From the NCBI GenBank assembly GCA_038316335.1, contig JBBQAM010000013.1, positions 13,647-77,646 of the forward strand: DNA of 64,000 bases. The letters run 5' to 3'. The DNA is from JALHST01 sp038316335 (GTDB taxonomy: Bacteria > Bacteroidota > Bacteroidia > Flavobacteriales > Flavobacteriaceae). Made by a program: the position numbers and the translations under genes. Shown here in pieces: positions 42,961-50,580 of this stretch. A model generated the notes under the pieces. That model saw only the letters and a list, made by a program, of their open reading frames with translations, ran no database searches and was not told the origin of the DNA. Within the stretch, counting starts at the first letter, position 1; each line of letters begins with the position of its first letter.

Positions 42961-43755
42961 ATGAATTTTCATAAAATTTATATACCCTTGTTTTTATTGA
43001 TTGTTTCATGTTCAAAAGACAAAATAAACGGGGACATCACCATTATTGATGATCAAGGGAATACGGTAACCATAGATCCTTCCGACAATAGAAAATCAGT
43101 AGGGGATTCGGCCATTGATCTACTGCAGGATTTAAAATTTGACACGGTACATCTCGAAATTTTTTATGTCAAAGGGCTGCAGCCAACCGTAGCGACCCTT
43201 CAGAATTTTAAGTCTTTTTTAGACGCCCGATTGCATAAATCGGGTGGTATCGAGATCGAACTTAAGGAAATCGAATCCCCAGGACAGGCCATCTATTCGA
43301 TAGCCGATATCAAAAATTTGGAGGATGGTCTTCGCACCGCCTATAATTCAGGGAATAAAATAACCGTTTTTGGACTTTTTATTGACGGTGGATATTCGGA
43401 AAATACAGATAATGGCTCCGTACTCGGTGTTGCCTATCGAAATACCTCATTCGTACTCTTTGAAGAAACGATAAAAAGTTTTAGTGGCCAACCTTTGGCT
43501 CCCAGCACGACCGTTTTGGAAACCACGGTCCTAAACCACGAATTCGGCCACTTAATGGGCATGGTTAATGCAGGGACCCCATTACAAAATAATCATCAAG
43601 ATACGGCACACGGTCGTCATTGTACCAATGAGAATTGCCTAATGTATTGGAGTGCCGAAACTGGCGAAGGACTATTGAATATGATTAGTGGTGGGACCAT
43701 CCCCGAGTTTGATGATCTTTGTCTTGAAGACCTTCAAACAAATGGCGGCAAATAA
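42961..43755 (+). CDS. Metzincin-like zinc metallopeptidase lipoprotein
   Basis: A 264-residue exported lipoprotein. The ATG at 42961 gives MNFHKIYIPLFLLIVSCSKD, with the lipobox cysteine near 17; a longer in-frame start at 42925 would spoil the signal. The zinc motif is HEFGHLMGMVN near 190-200. It is followed by NNHQDTAHGRHCTNENCLMY, in which a histidine supplies the third ligand and CLMYW is the likely Met-turn. This order is that of metzincins. No propeptide cysteine switch is obvious. The gene stands alone; its stop is 12 bp from that of the cytochrome c synthase gene on the other strand. Confidence 0.78.
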   Translation: MNFHKIYIPLFLLIVSCSKDKINGDITIIDDQGNTVTIDPSDNRKSVGDSAIDLLQDLKFDTVHLEIFYVKGLQPTVATLQNFKSFLDARLHKSGGIEIELKEIESPGQAIYSIADIKNLEDGLRTAYNSGNKITVFGLFIDGGYSENTDNGSVLGVAYRNTSFVLFEETIKSFSGQPLAPSTTVLETTVLNHEFGHLMGMVNAGTPLQNNHQDTAHGRHCTNENCLMYWSAETGEGLLNMISGGTIPEFDDLCLEDLQTNGGK

Positions 43756-43767
43756 CATTCATAAAGC

Positions 43768-46700
43768 TTATCGGCCATAATTGGCCCTGTAGCGCCAGAA
43801 ACTAATCCCACCAAGAATACCAACACCCAAAACAATATACCACACATAGTCAGGGGTAATAGCCGCAGCGCCGCTCTGACCATAGCTGTGTAGACCAACC
43901 AGGTAGTAGTTGACCCCAAAATAGGTCATCATAATACTGCCAAAGGCCGCTACACTTAAAAAATTGAATATCCATTTACTCCGAAGGCCAGGTACTAAAC
44001 GGGTATGTATTACAAAGGCGTATATCATAATGGATATCAAGGCCCAGGTTTCCTTGGGATCCCAACCCCAATAACGGCCCCAGCTCTCATTGGCCCATTG
44101 GCCCCCGAGAAAGTTCCCGATTGTCAACATGACCAAGCCAACGGTCAAGACCAATTCATTGATAATCGTCAATTCCGTTAAATTGATTTGCATTCGCTCC
44201 TTATTCTTGCTATTGGTAAGTATCATGAGCACCAACGACACCATTCCCAAGATCATTCCTACGGTCAGAGGTCCGTAACTCGCCACAATAACGGCAACAT
44301 GTACCATCAACCAGTAACTATCGAGTACAGGTACCAAATTAGACACCGAGGGATCTACCCAATTCTGATGTGCGATCCATAATAACATGGCCGTCACAAA
44401 AGCCGCTGCTGCGACTGTCATTTCATTTTTTCGAATAAAAAGCAACCCCATCCCCATGGTCGCCCAGGAAACATAAAGAATACTTTCATAGGCATCACTC
44501 CAAGGGGCATGTCCCGAAATATACCAACGTAAAATTAATCCGGCCGTATGCCATAGGAATAATATCAAAATGGTTCCCCTCAGGAAAAAAGACGCCACCC
44601 GCCAAACTTCACGATTTTTGAATATCTGAAAAATAAGCACAAAAAATAAGGAGAGACCGGTCAACGCATAAAGTCTGTACAACCAATTATAGATATTCAG
44701 TTTATTGTATATGATTTCGGTATCTATTTTATTGTCGGGAGGCAATACCTCGCTCCCGTGATTTTTTTGATTCTGTTTGAATGCCTGCAATAATTTATCG
44801 GCCTCCGAATAATCCCCGGTTTGTTTTGCCTTATCCAATGTCATCAAATAGTAGGGAATGGCGTTCTTTATAAAATTTGCATACAGCGAATCGCTGACTT
44901 GAAACTGACCGGCCCTAAATTCAACGGCCGAAATCCATTTATTGTTTTCATCGTCCAACAAGGGGAATATTTTGACAATATCGCCCCCAAGGGCCTGATT
45001 CAAAAGCCCCAAGCGTATATTCGCATCCTTGAAATCCTGTTGGAATTTATTTGGATTATTCGTCGCGGTCGCCTCCCTTATATAGGGCTCTAGTTTGTAA
45101 TTGCCTTGGGCATCAAAAAAATCGGTTGCCTTTACATTTCGCTGGCCTTCAGGTATTCCGATGATTTTGCGAATACTATCGTTTTTTCCCTGTTTGTCTA
45201 AAGCGATGAATTCGGTATTGTACCAAAGTGCGGGATTCATCATCATCGACAGGAATACCTGATCAGGATTCATGTCTTTGTAACTATTTTTACCACTAAG
45301 TTTACGCAAAAGTTCGGATGCAAAGGTATTGATCGGCTTCATGCGACCCCCTTCATCCTGAATAACCAATTTGCCAAATTGGGCTGCATGCTCTTTATCT
45401 ACCTTGGTAGCTTCCAGCATAGAATCAATTTGAATTTGCCGCGGTTTCATCGAATGTTCATGGCTATCGTCAACTACTGGTTGTTGGCCAGTAGCATGAA
45501 TCACCATTCCCAAGAACAAAAGGGTGGTCAGGGCAGCCTTCTTTTTCTTCAATTTCTCAAGGGAGTCACCCAAATGCTTAAATCGGGTCTTCCCAAAGAA
45601 CATAATCCCCATCAAACCCGAATACAATAGAAAATAACCGAGATAGGTGATCCAAGTACCCCATTGGTCATGGTTGACCGAAAGAATCGTTCCTTTTTCA
45701 TCCGGATTAAAACTTGCTTGAAAAAAACGATATCCCTTGTGATCCAATATATGGTTCATATAAATATCATAATCGAAAGGGCGGTCATCATCGACCGTAA
45801 TTTTACTCATGAACGATTTGTAGCCTCGATCGGTACCAGGGTATTTTTCGGCAATAAAGTCGTTTAACTTTATAGAGAATGGCAATTCATATATTTTTGA
45901 ACCAAAGGCCAACGAAAAATCGAGACCGCCTACCTTGAATTTATCCGTAAAGTTCAATGTACCCTTCCCGCCCAGTAATTTCTTTTGCACTGTTTCGCCA
46001 TTTGAAGTGATGGATACCACCAAAGCATCTTGAGTCGCTTCGGTAACCTCGTTCTTCGGGACCTTTACCACGCCATAGGAACCTTTTACCAGTGGCTCCG
46101 GCACCACGAATTGTATCCCGGCCATGGAATAAAGCGAGCGAAGCATTAGTGGCTGAAGGCTATCCTTCATTAAATTTCCCTGAAATTGGTCGGCCATGCG
46201 CATAAAATTGCCATCGAATGGGGACCTTATTTGATACACAGAATCGGTTGTGCGAATATTTACGGCACCATCAGTCGGCTTGTTCAAAGAGAAGAGAAGT
46301 CCATGAATACTTGTGACCTGGCCATTTTCGAGGTAGTGATCATGCCGCTGTCCATCACCAGCCTCGACGATCTTGAGGTATTCATTTCCTTGTTCGGAAG
46401 GAATGAGCCCCAGTGCGGCTCCTTTAATGAAATCTACGTATTTTATCGAAAAATCGTGCCCGTTAAAATCATCCTTCCAAGGCAAGGAAGATTTTAAGGC
46501 TTCAGGGGTCACCATGATGGCATCCTCCAAGACCTTTCTTTTCATTTCCCCATTGATATCACCATCAATATTGGCCGTAAGGAAGGTCTTGTCGGAATAA
46601 AAAATATTTTCGGTACTTCCTTCCCGAATGGGCATCATACCCTCAAAACTAATATATCGGGTGACAAAGGCACCAAGTATGATCAGTATCCACGACAGAT

Positions 46701-46959
46701 GTAATATCAATACCGGCCACTTCTCCCATCTCAATAGACGGTATCTGAACATATTCCCAATAAAATTGATGACAAAAAAAACCATGATAAGCTCAAACCA
46801 CGTGGTATTGTAAATCCATATCCTGGCCGTCTCCGTACTATATTTACTTTCAATGAAGGTCCCGAAGGCCATTGAGGTTGCAAAAACAAGAAACAAAATT
46901 GCCATCAAACGGGTGGAGAAAAAAAACTTTTTAAGAAACTCGGTCATCAGGGGACGCAT
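43768..46959 (-). CDS. Fused ResB-CcsA cytochrome c synthase (system II)
   Basis: A 1063-residue membrane protein that exports haem and attaches it to apocytochromes c. The N-terminal ResB-like part has membrane segments near 16-34, 50-68, 78-96 and 435-455 with a large periplasmic domain between the third and fourth. A further hydrophobic segment near 475-490 leads into a second extracytoplasmic region (about 490-750). The CcsA part has many membrane segments from about 750 on and the haem-handling motif WGWDPKETWAL at about 964-974. The fusion order is that of the CcsBA proteins of epsilonproteobacteria and Bacteroidota. The window's cytochrome c (11162-11641) is a possible client. Confidence 0.92.
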   Translation of the reverse strand: MRPLMTEFLKKFFFSTRLMAILFLVFATSMAFGTFIESKYSTETARIWIYNTTWFELIMVFFVINFIGNMFRYRLLRWEKWPVLILHLSWILIILGAFVTRYISFEGMMPIREGSTENIFYSDKTFLTANIDGDINGEMKRKVLEDAIMVTPEALKSSLPWKDDFNGHDFSIKYVDFIKGAALGLIPSEQGNEYLKIVEAGDGQRHDHYLENGQVTSIHGLLFSLNKPTDGAVNIRTTDSVYQIRSPFDGNFMRMADQFQGNLMKDSLQPLMLRSLYSMAGIQFVVPEPLVKGSYGVVKVPKNEVTEATQDALVVSITSNGETVQKKLLGGKGTLNFTDKFKVGGLDFSLAFGSKIYELPFSIKLNDFIAEKYPGTDRGYKSFMSKITVDDDRPFDYDIYMNHILDHKGYRFFQASFNPDEKGTILSVNHDQWGTWITYLGYFLLYSGLMGIMFFGKTRFKHLGDSLEKLKKKKAALTTLLFLGMVIHATGQQPVVDDSHEHSMKPRQIQIDSMLEATKVDKEHAAQFGKLVIQDEGGRMKPINTFASELLRKLSGKNSYKDMNPDQVFLSMMMNPALWYNTEFIALDKQGKNDSIRKIIGIPEGQRNVKATDFFDAQGNYKLEPYIREATATNNPNKFQQDFKDANIRLGLLNQALGGDIVKIFPLLDDENNKWISAVEFRAGQFQVSDSLYANFIKNAIPYYLMTLDKAKQTGDYSEADKLLQAFKQNQKNHGSEVLPPDNKIDTEIIYNKLNIYNWLYRLYALTGLSLFFVLIFQIFKNREVWRVASFFLRGTILILFLWHTAGLILRWYISGHAPWSDAYESILYVSWATMGMGLLFIRKNEMTVAAAAFVTAMLLWIAHQNWVDPSVSNLVPVLDSYWLMVHVAVIVASYGPLTVGMILGMVSLVLMILTNSKNKERMQINLTELTIINELVLTVGLVMLTIGNFLGGQWANESWGRYWGWDPKETWALISIMIYAFVIHTRLVPGLRSKWIFNFLSVAAFGSIMMTYFGVNYYLVGLHSYGQSGAAAITPDYVWYIVLGVGILGGISFWRYRANYGR

Positions 46960-47073
46960 TGGTTTTCAGAGAACAAAAATAGCCCCTTTTTATGATTTAA
47001 GACATTTTCAAGGCACATAAAAAGAGAATGCACATTGTTAATTGTTTCTTAAGCCCCAGGATATTTTTATTTG

Positions 47074-47081
47074 TATTTTTG
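47074..47081 (+). promoter_or_regulatory. -7 element 3 nt before the DUF2520 gene start
   Basis: TATTTTTG at 47074-47081, followed by the ATG at 47085. The element rules out the upstream ATG at 47028 as the start and implies a leaderless or nearly leaderless transcript. No convincing TTTG element is seen upstream. Confidence 0.45.
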
Positions 47082-47084
47082 GGC

Positions 47085-47849
47085 ATGATCAGGGTTGCAC
47101 TTATGGGTACCGGAAATGTGGCCCAACATCTATTCGAAGCATTTTTGAGCCATTCCCAGATTGCTGTAGTACAGGTTGTAGGCAGGAATGAGAAGGCCTT
47201 GGAATATTTTGGGAAATCGACAAAAACCGATATAAGCCCGACGTTTACAGAGGAGGCCGATGTCTATATACTAGCTGTTAGTGATGATGCTTTGCCTCTG
47301 TTGGCAGACTCCTTCACTGGTTTATCTGGTCTGGTGGTTCATACCTCAGGCAGTACTTCATTAGCGGTTTTACCAAATACCATACGACGCGGCGTATTTT
47401 ATCCTTTGCAGACCTTTACGGTTCATAGAATGCTCGATTTTAAAAAAATCCCAATCTGCATCGAAGCCGAAAACACCTACGATATCAACCTATTGAAAGA
47501 CCTTGCTTCCATCGTATCAAACAAAGTGATCCTCGTTAATTCAGAGCAGCGCAGCAAGCTACACCTCGCTGCGGTATTCGTAAACAATTTTACCAACCAT
47601 CTTTATTTTATTGGTCAACAGCTATGCGAAAATGCCCATCTGCCATTTGAGATCCTATCTCCTTTAATACAAGAAACAGCTCATAAAATTGAGACGTTAA
47701 CGCCTTTTGAGGCACAAACAGGTCCGGCCCGAAGGGCGGATGTCATCACCCTCAAAAAACAACTTAAACAACTTGAAAAAACCGGTTTTGAGGAAATTTA
47801 TACCCTCTTGAGCCGTTCAATTGCCAATACCTATGGACAAAAGCTATAA
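47085..47849 (+). CDS. Rossmann-fold and DUF2520 domain protein
   Basis: A 254-residue protein. The start at 47085 puts the dinucleotide-binding motif MIRVALMGTGNVAQHLF at the very N-terminus, as expected. An upstream ATG would add an unrelated hydrophobic stretch. The Rossmann part runs to about 110 (VYILAVSDDALP, VVHTSGSTS) and the helical DUF2520 domain from about 120 contains HLAAVFVNNFTNHLYFIG. The family resembles F420/NADP-dependent oxidoreductases, but no reaction is known. The HAD phosphatase gene begins inside its last codons (17-bp overlap), so the two are coupled. Confidence 0.82.
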   Translation: MIRVALMGTGNVAQHLFEAFLSHSQIAVVQVVGRNEKALEYFGKSTKTDISPTFTEEADVYILAVSDDALPLLADSFTGLSGLVVHTSGSTSLAVLPNTIRRGVFYPLQTFTVHRMLDFKKIPICIEAENTYDINLLKDLASIVSNKVILVNSEQRSKLHLAAVFVNNFTNHLYFIGQQLCENAHLPFEILSPLIQETAHKIETLTPFEAQTGPARRADVITLKKQLKQLEKTGFEEIYTLLSRSIANTYGQKL

Positions 47850-48360
47850 AGAATACCTGGAACATATTAACACGTTTGTTTTTGATGTTGATGGCGTATT
47901 TACCGATGGTTCGGTGCTAATTACGACCCAAGGCGAACTTTTGCGAAAAATGAGCGTGAAAGATGGTTATGCCTTGAAGACGGCCATCCAAAAAGGATAT
48001 CAGGTCCTCATCATTTCTGGCGGGACCAATGAAGGAGTCCGGGAACGATTGAAAGATCTAGGGGTGACCGATATTCATATGGGCACGCATCAAAAAGCCC
48101 AACCCTTGAAGGATTTTATGACCCTAAAAAGTATAGCACCCGAAAATGTCCTTTATATGGGTGATGACCTTCCCGATATCCCGGCCATGCACCTAGTAGG
48201 TCTACCGACATGCCCGCAAGATGCCGTGCAAGAGATAAAGGCGATATCAAAATACATTTCCCATAGAAATGGGGGCGACGGATGTGTTCGCGATGTAATC
48301 GAACAGGTCTTAAAAGTGCGTGGCGATTGGTATGGAAATTATGACGCTTATAATACCTAG
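47833..48360 (+). CDS. HAD phosphatase, KdsC-like
   Basis: A 175-residue HAD-superfamily phosphatase without a cap domain. The nucleophile and acid aspartates are Asp18 and Asp20 in FDVDGVFTDG. Motif II is LIISGGTNEG, the lysine lies in HQKAQPLKDF near 90-99 and motif IV is YMGDDLPDIPAM near 112-123. The pattern and size match 3-deoxy-D-manno-octulosonate 8-phosphate phosphatase, which acts in lipopolysaccharide core synthesis. The C-terminal GGDGCVRDVIEQVL also fits. No other kds gene is adjacent, so another sugar phosphate is possible. The Maf gene starts 3 bp after its stop. Confidence 0.8.
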   Translation: MDKSYKEYLEHINTFVFDVDGVFTDGSVLITTQGELLRKMSVKDGYALKTAIQKGYQVLIISGGTNEGVRERLKDLGVTDIHMGTHQKAQPLKDFMTLKSIAPENVLYMGDDLPDIPAMHLVGLPTCPQDAVQEIKAISKYISHRNGGDGCVRDVIEQVLKVRGDWYGNYDAYNT

Positions 48361-48363
48361 ATC

Positions 48364-48951
48364 ATGCTGCATGAAAAGTTGAAGGACCATAGGATCATTC
48401 TGGCTTCCGGCTCCCCTAGAAGAAAACAATTTCTCAAGGAAATGGGTTTTGATTTCGAGGTCAAAATTAAAACCATCGACGAAGTATACCCGGACGATTT
48501 AAAACACAGCGAAATAACCGATTATCTGGCAACCTTAAAAGCGTCGGCTTTCGAAGGTTCCTTAGGACCCAAGGATATCCTTATAACTGCGGATACTATA
48601 GTCTGGCACCAAGACAAATCGATTGTCAAGCCAATCAATGAAGATGACTGTTTTACCATGTTACGCGCACTTTCGAATGGGTGGCACGAAGTAATCACTT
48701 CGGTCTGTTTCACTTCGGTACAGCATCAAAAAATTGTAAACGCCACTACAAAAGTCAAGTTCAGTACTTTGACCGATACCGAATTATGGTACTACATCAA
48801 AACCTATCAGCCCTTAGACAAAGCCGGTGGATACGGCATTCAAGATTGGATCGGCTTGATCGGGGTAGAAGAAATCATCGGCTCTTATAGCAATGTGGTC
48901 GGGCTTCCGACCCATTTGTGCTACAAAATGATCCTCAACATGGTCAGCTGA
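48364..48951 (+). CDS. maf: Maf family nucleotide pyrophosphatase
   Basis: A 195-residue cytoplasmic protein of the Maf/HAM1-like fold that hydrolyses non-canonical or canonical nucleoside triphosphates to monophosphates. The N-terminal signature LASGSPRRKQFL is at about 13-24, TADTIVW near 77-83, DKAGGYGIQD near 155-164 and GSYSNVVGLP near 174-183. Length is normal. It is the third gene of the DUF2520-HAD-Maf run. The downstream lipoprotein has its own promoter. Confidence 0.92.
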   Translation: MLHEKLKDHRIILASGSPRRKQFLKEMGFDFEVKIKTIDEVYPDDLKHSEITDYLATLKASAFEGSLGPKDILITADTIVWHQDKSIVKPINEDDCFTMLRALSNGWHEVITSVCFTSVQHQKIVNATTKVKFSTLTDTELWYYIKTYQPLDKAGGYGIQDWIGLIGVEEIIGSYSNVVGLPTHLCYKMILNMVS

Positions 48952-48962
48952 ACCGATTTTGG

Positions 48963-48970
48963 TAAATTTG
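48963..48970 (+). promoter_or_regulatory. -7 element of the lipoprotein-MscS unit
   Basis: TAAATTTG at 48963-48970, 15 nt before the ATG at 48986. It overlaps the in-frame start at 48959 and so rules that one out. Confidence 0.45.
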
Positions 48971-48985
48971 ACTAAAATATCGATT

Positions 48986-49939
48986 ATGAAAAAACGGGTC
49001 GCTACTATTCACATCATTCTTGTCATTCTTTGTTTTGTAATTGCCAATGCGTGCCAGGAAAAACGAACCAGTAATGATGCGAAAAAAACCTCAGGTGATA
49101 CGGCCGCTTTAATCAAGGACACGCCAGCTAAAAAGAAATTGTCGGAGGAGTTTCAGAAATATTGGTATTCGGGAGTCGCCGAAATTACGTCCTACAAGCT
49201 TGAGCAGGCCCGATATGGCGAACTTCGAGAAGGCCATGCGGTGCTAATTTACGTGACCGAACCTTTTTTGGCCGACGCACAAGTGAAAGCCGATCATGAC
49301 CAAACCGCTAACATCCCCGTTCTTAAACTGAATACTACCAAAAAATTTATTACCGGCATTTATCCCTATTCGATAATGACCAGTAGTTTCTACCCGGTTT
49401 ATGATAACCAACATGCCGTGAAAGTTAGTTTTTCTTCGCAGGAATGGTGTGGTCATGTCTATATGCAATTAAATAATCGGCACAACTTTGATATTACCTC
49501 TCATTCCTATTTTGAGGCAGAGGCAGACCAACAACTTGAACTGGGAAAAACCAATTTGGAAGATGAACTATGGAATAAAGTACGTATCGACCCAACAGAT
49601 CTTCCAGTTGGGAAAATGAAGCTTATCCCCTCTTTTGAATTTATCAGGTTGTCACATAAAGAACTAAAGGCATATGATGCCCAATTACTACTTACAAAAA
49701 ATGATACCCTGTCAACGTATGAAATCAGGTATCCCGAATTGGAAAGAACACTCACTATCAATTTTTCATCCAATTTTCCGTATACTATAGAAAATTGGAC
49801 AGAAACCTCAAAAAGCGGTTTCGGCGCAAACGCCCAGACACTGACCTCTACCGCTACTAAAATAAAAACTTTAAGGACCGCTTATTGGAAGGAAAATCGA
49901 AATAAGGATTTACCTTTGCGGGATAGTTTGGGAATATAG
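48986..49939 (+). CDS. Exported lipoprotein of unknown function
   Basis: A 317-residue protein with a lipoprotein signal ending IANACQEK (cysteine near 23) and a Lys/Asp/Ser-rich linker. The mature part has a clear beta character with KYWYSGVAEITSYKLEQARY near 56-75, KFITGIYPYSIMTSSFYPVY near 121-140 and SSQEWCGHVYMQL near 148-160. I recognise it only as a conserved flavobacterial type without known activity. The MscS gene starts 3 bp after its stop, so the two are co-transcribed and could work together at the envelope. Confidence 0.7.
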   Translation: MKKRVATIHIILVILCFVIANACQEKRTSNDAKKTSGDTAALIKDTPAKKKLSEEFQKYWYSGVAEITSYKLEQARYGELREGHAVLIYVTEPFLADAQVKADHDQTANIPVLKLNTTKKFITGIYPYSIMTSSFYPVYDNQHAVKVSFSSQEWCGHVYMQLNNRHNFDITSHSYFEAEADQQLELGKTNLEDELWNKVRIDPTDLPVGKMKLIPSFEFIRLSHKELKAYDAQLLLTKNDTLSTYEIRYPELERTLTINFSSNFPYTIENWTETSKSGFGANAQTLTSTATKIKTLRTAYWKENRNKDLPLRDSLGI

Positions 49940-49942
49940 AAT

Positions 49943-50503
49943 ATGGAAAATTTTATAATTAACCATCAGAATGAATTACTGGCAACCCTTATTGCGGTTG
50001 TTATCTTATTTATAATAAAATTCATCAGTAATAAAACGGTGCATCGTATTGGTAGGATAAGCGATATTGTTGAAGCACGCACCATACTCATTACCAAATA
50101 TATATCGGTTACGCTTACCTTTCTGGGATTGTCAGCAATGACCTTTATTTGGGGCGTGAATCTTGAAAAGCTGGGCCTTTTGTTTTCCTCGGTATTTGCG
50201 GTAATAGGGGTTGCCTTATTCGCCCAATGGTCAATTCTTAGCAATATCACTTCGGGTGTCATTCTATTTTTTTCCTTTCCCTTTAAAATTGGCGATCGTA
50301 TCAAGATCTTGGACAAGGATATCCTGGAATGCGATAAAGAGAACCATGGTATCTTCGTCATCGAGGATATTCGGGCCTTTCATATACACCTCAGGAGTTC
50401 GGCTGGCGAACTTTTGACATATCCCAACAATCTCATGTTGCAAAAGGCGGTATCACTAATTAATGAGTATGATGACGCCCATGAGGATAGCGACGCCCTC
50501 TAA
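49943..50503 (+). CDS. Small mechanosensitive channel (MscS) domain protein
   Basis: A 186-residue membrane protein. Hydrophobic segments are at about 12-28, 50-70 and 73-92. The pore-lining helix and the start of the beta domain read AQWSILSNITSGVILFF and SFPFKIGDRIKIL near 92-122, which is the MscS signature. The C-terminal beta domain is short, and the protein is well below the usual 280 residues of E. coli MscS because it lacks the alpha/beta vestibule part. It is co-transcribed with the preceding lipoprotein. Confidence 0.85.
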   Translation: MENFIINHQNELLATLIAVVILFIIKFISNKTVHRIGRISDIVEARTILITKYISVTLTFLGLSAMTFIWGVNLEKLGLLFSSVFAVIGVALFAQWSILSNITSGVILFFSFPFKIGDRIKILDKDILECDKENHGIFVIEDIRAFHIHLRSSAGELLTYPNNLMLQKAVSLINEYDDAHEDSDAL

Positions 50504-50550
50504 ATTTGTTAAAGAAGTTCTAAAAATAGGCTGGTAGTAGCTAAACTTGC

Positions 50551-50558
50551 TATATTTG
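50551..50558 (+). promoter_or_regulatory. -7 element of the PIG-L-symporter operon
   Basis: TATATTTG at 50551-50558, 22 nt before the ATG at 50581. No clear TTTG is found at the expected upstream distance. Confidence 0.5.
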
Positions 50559-50580
50559 GAAACCAACTAATTTCAATGAC

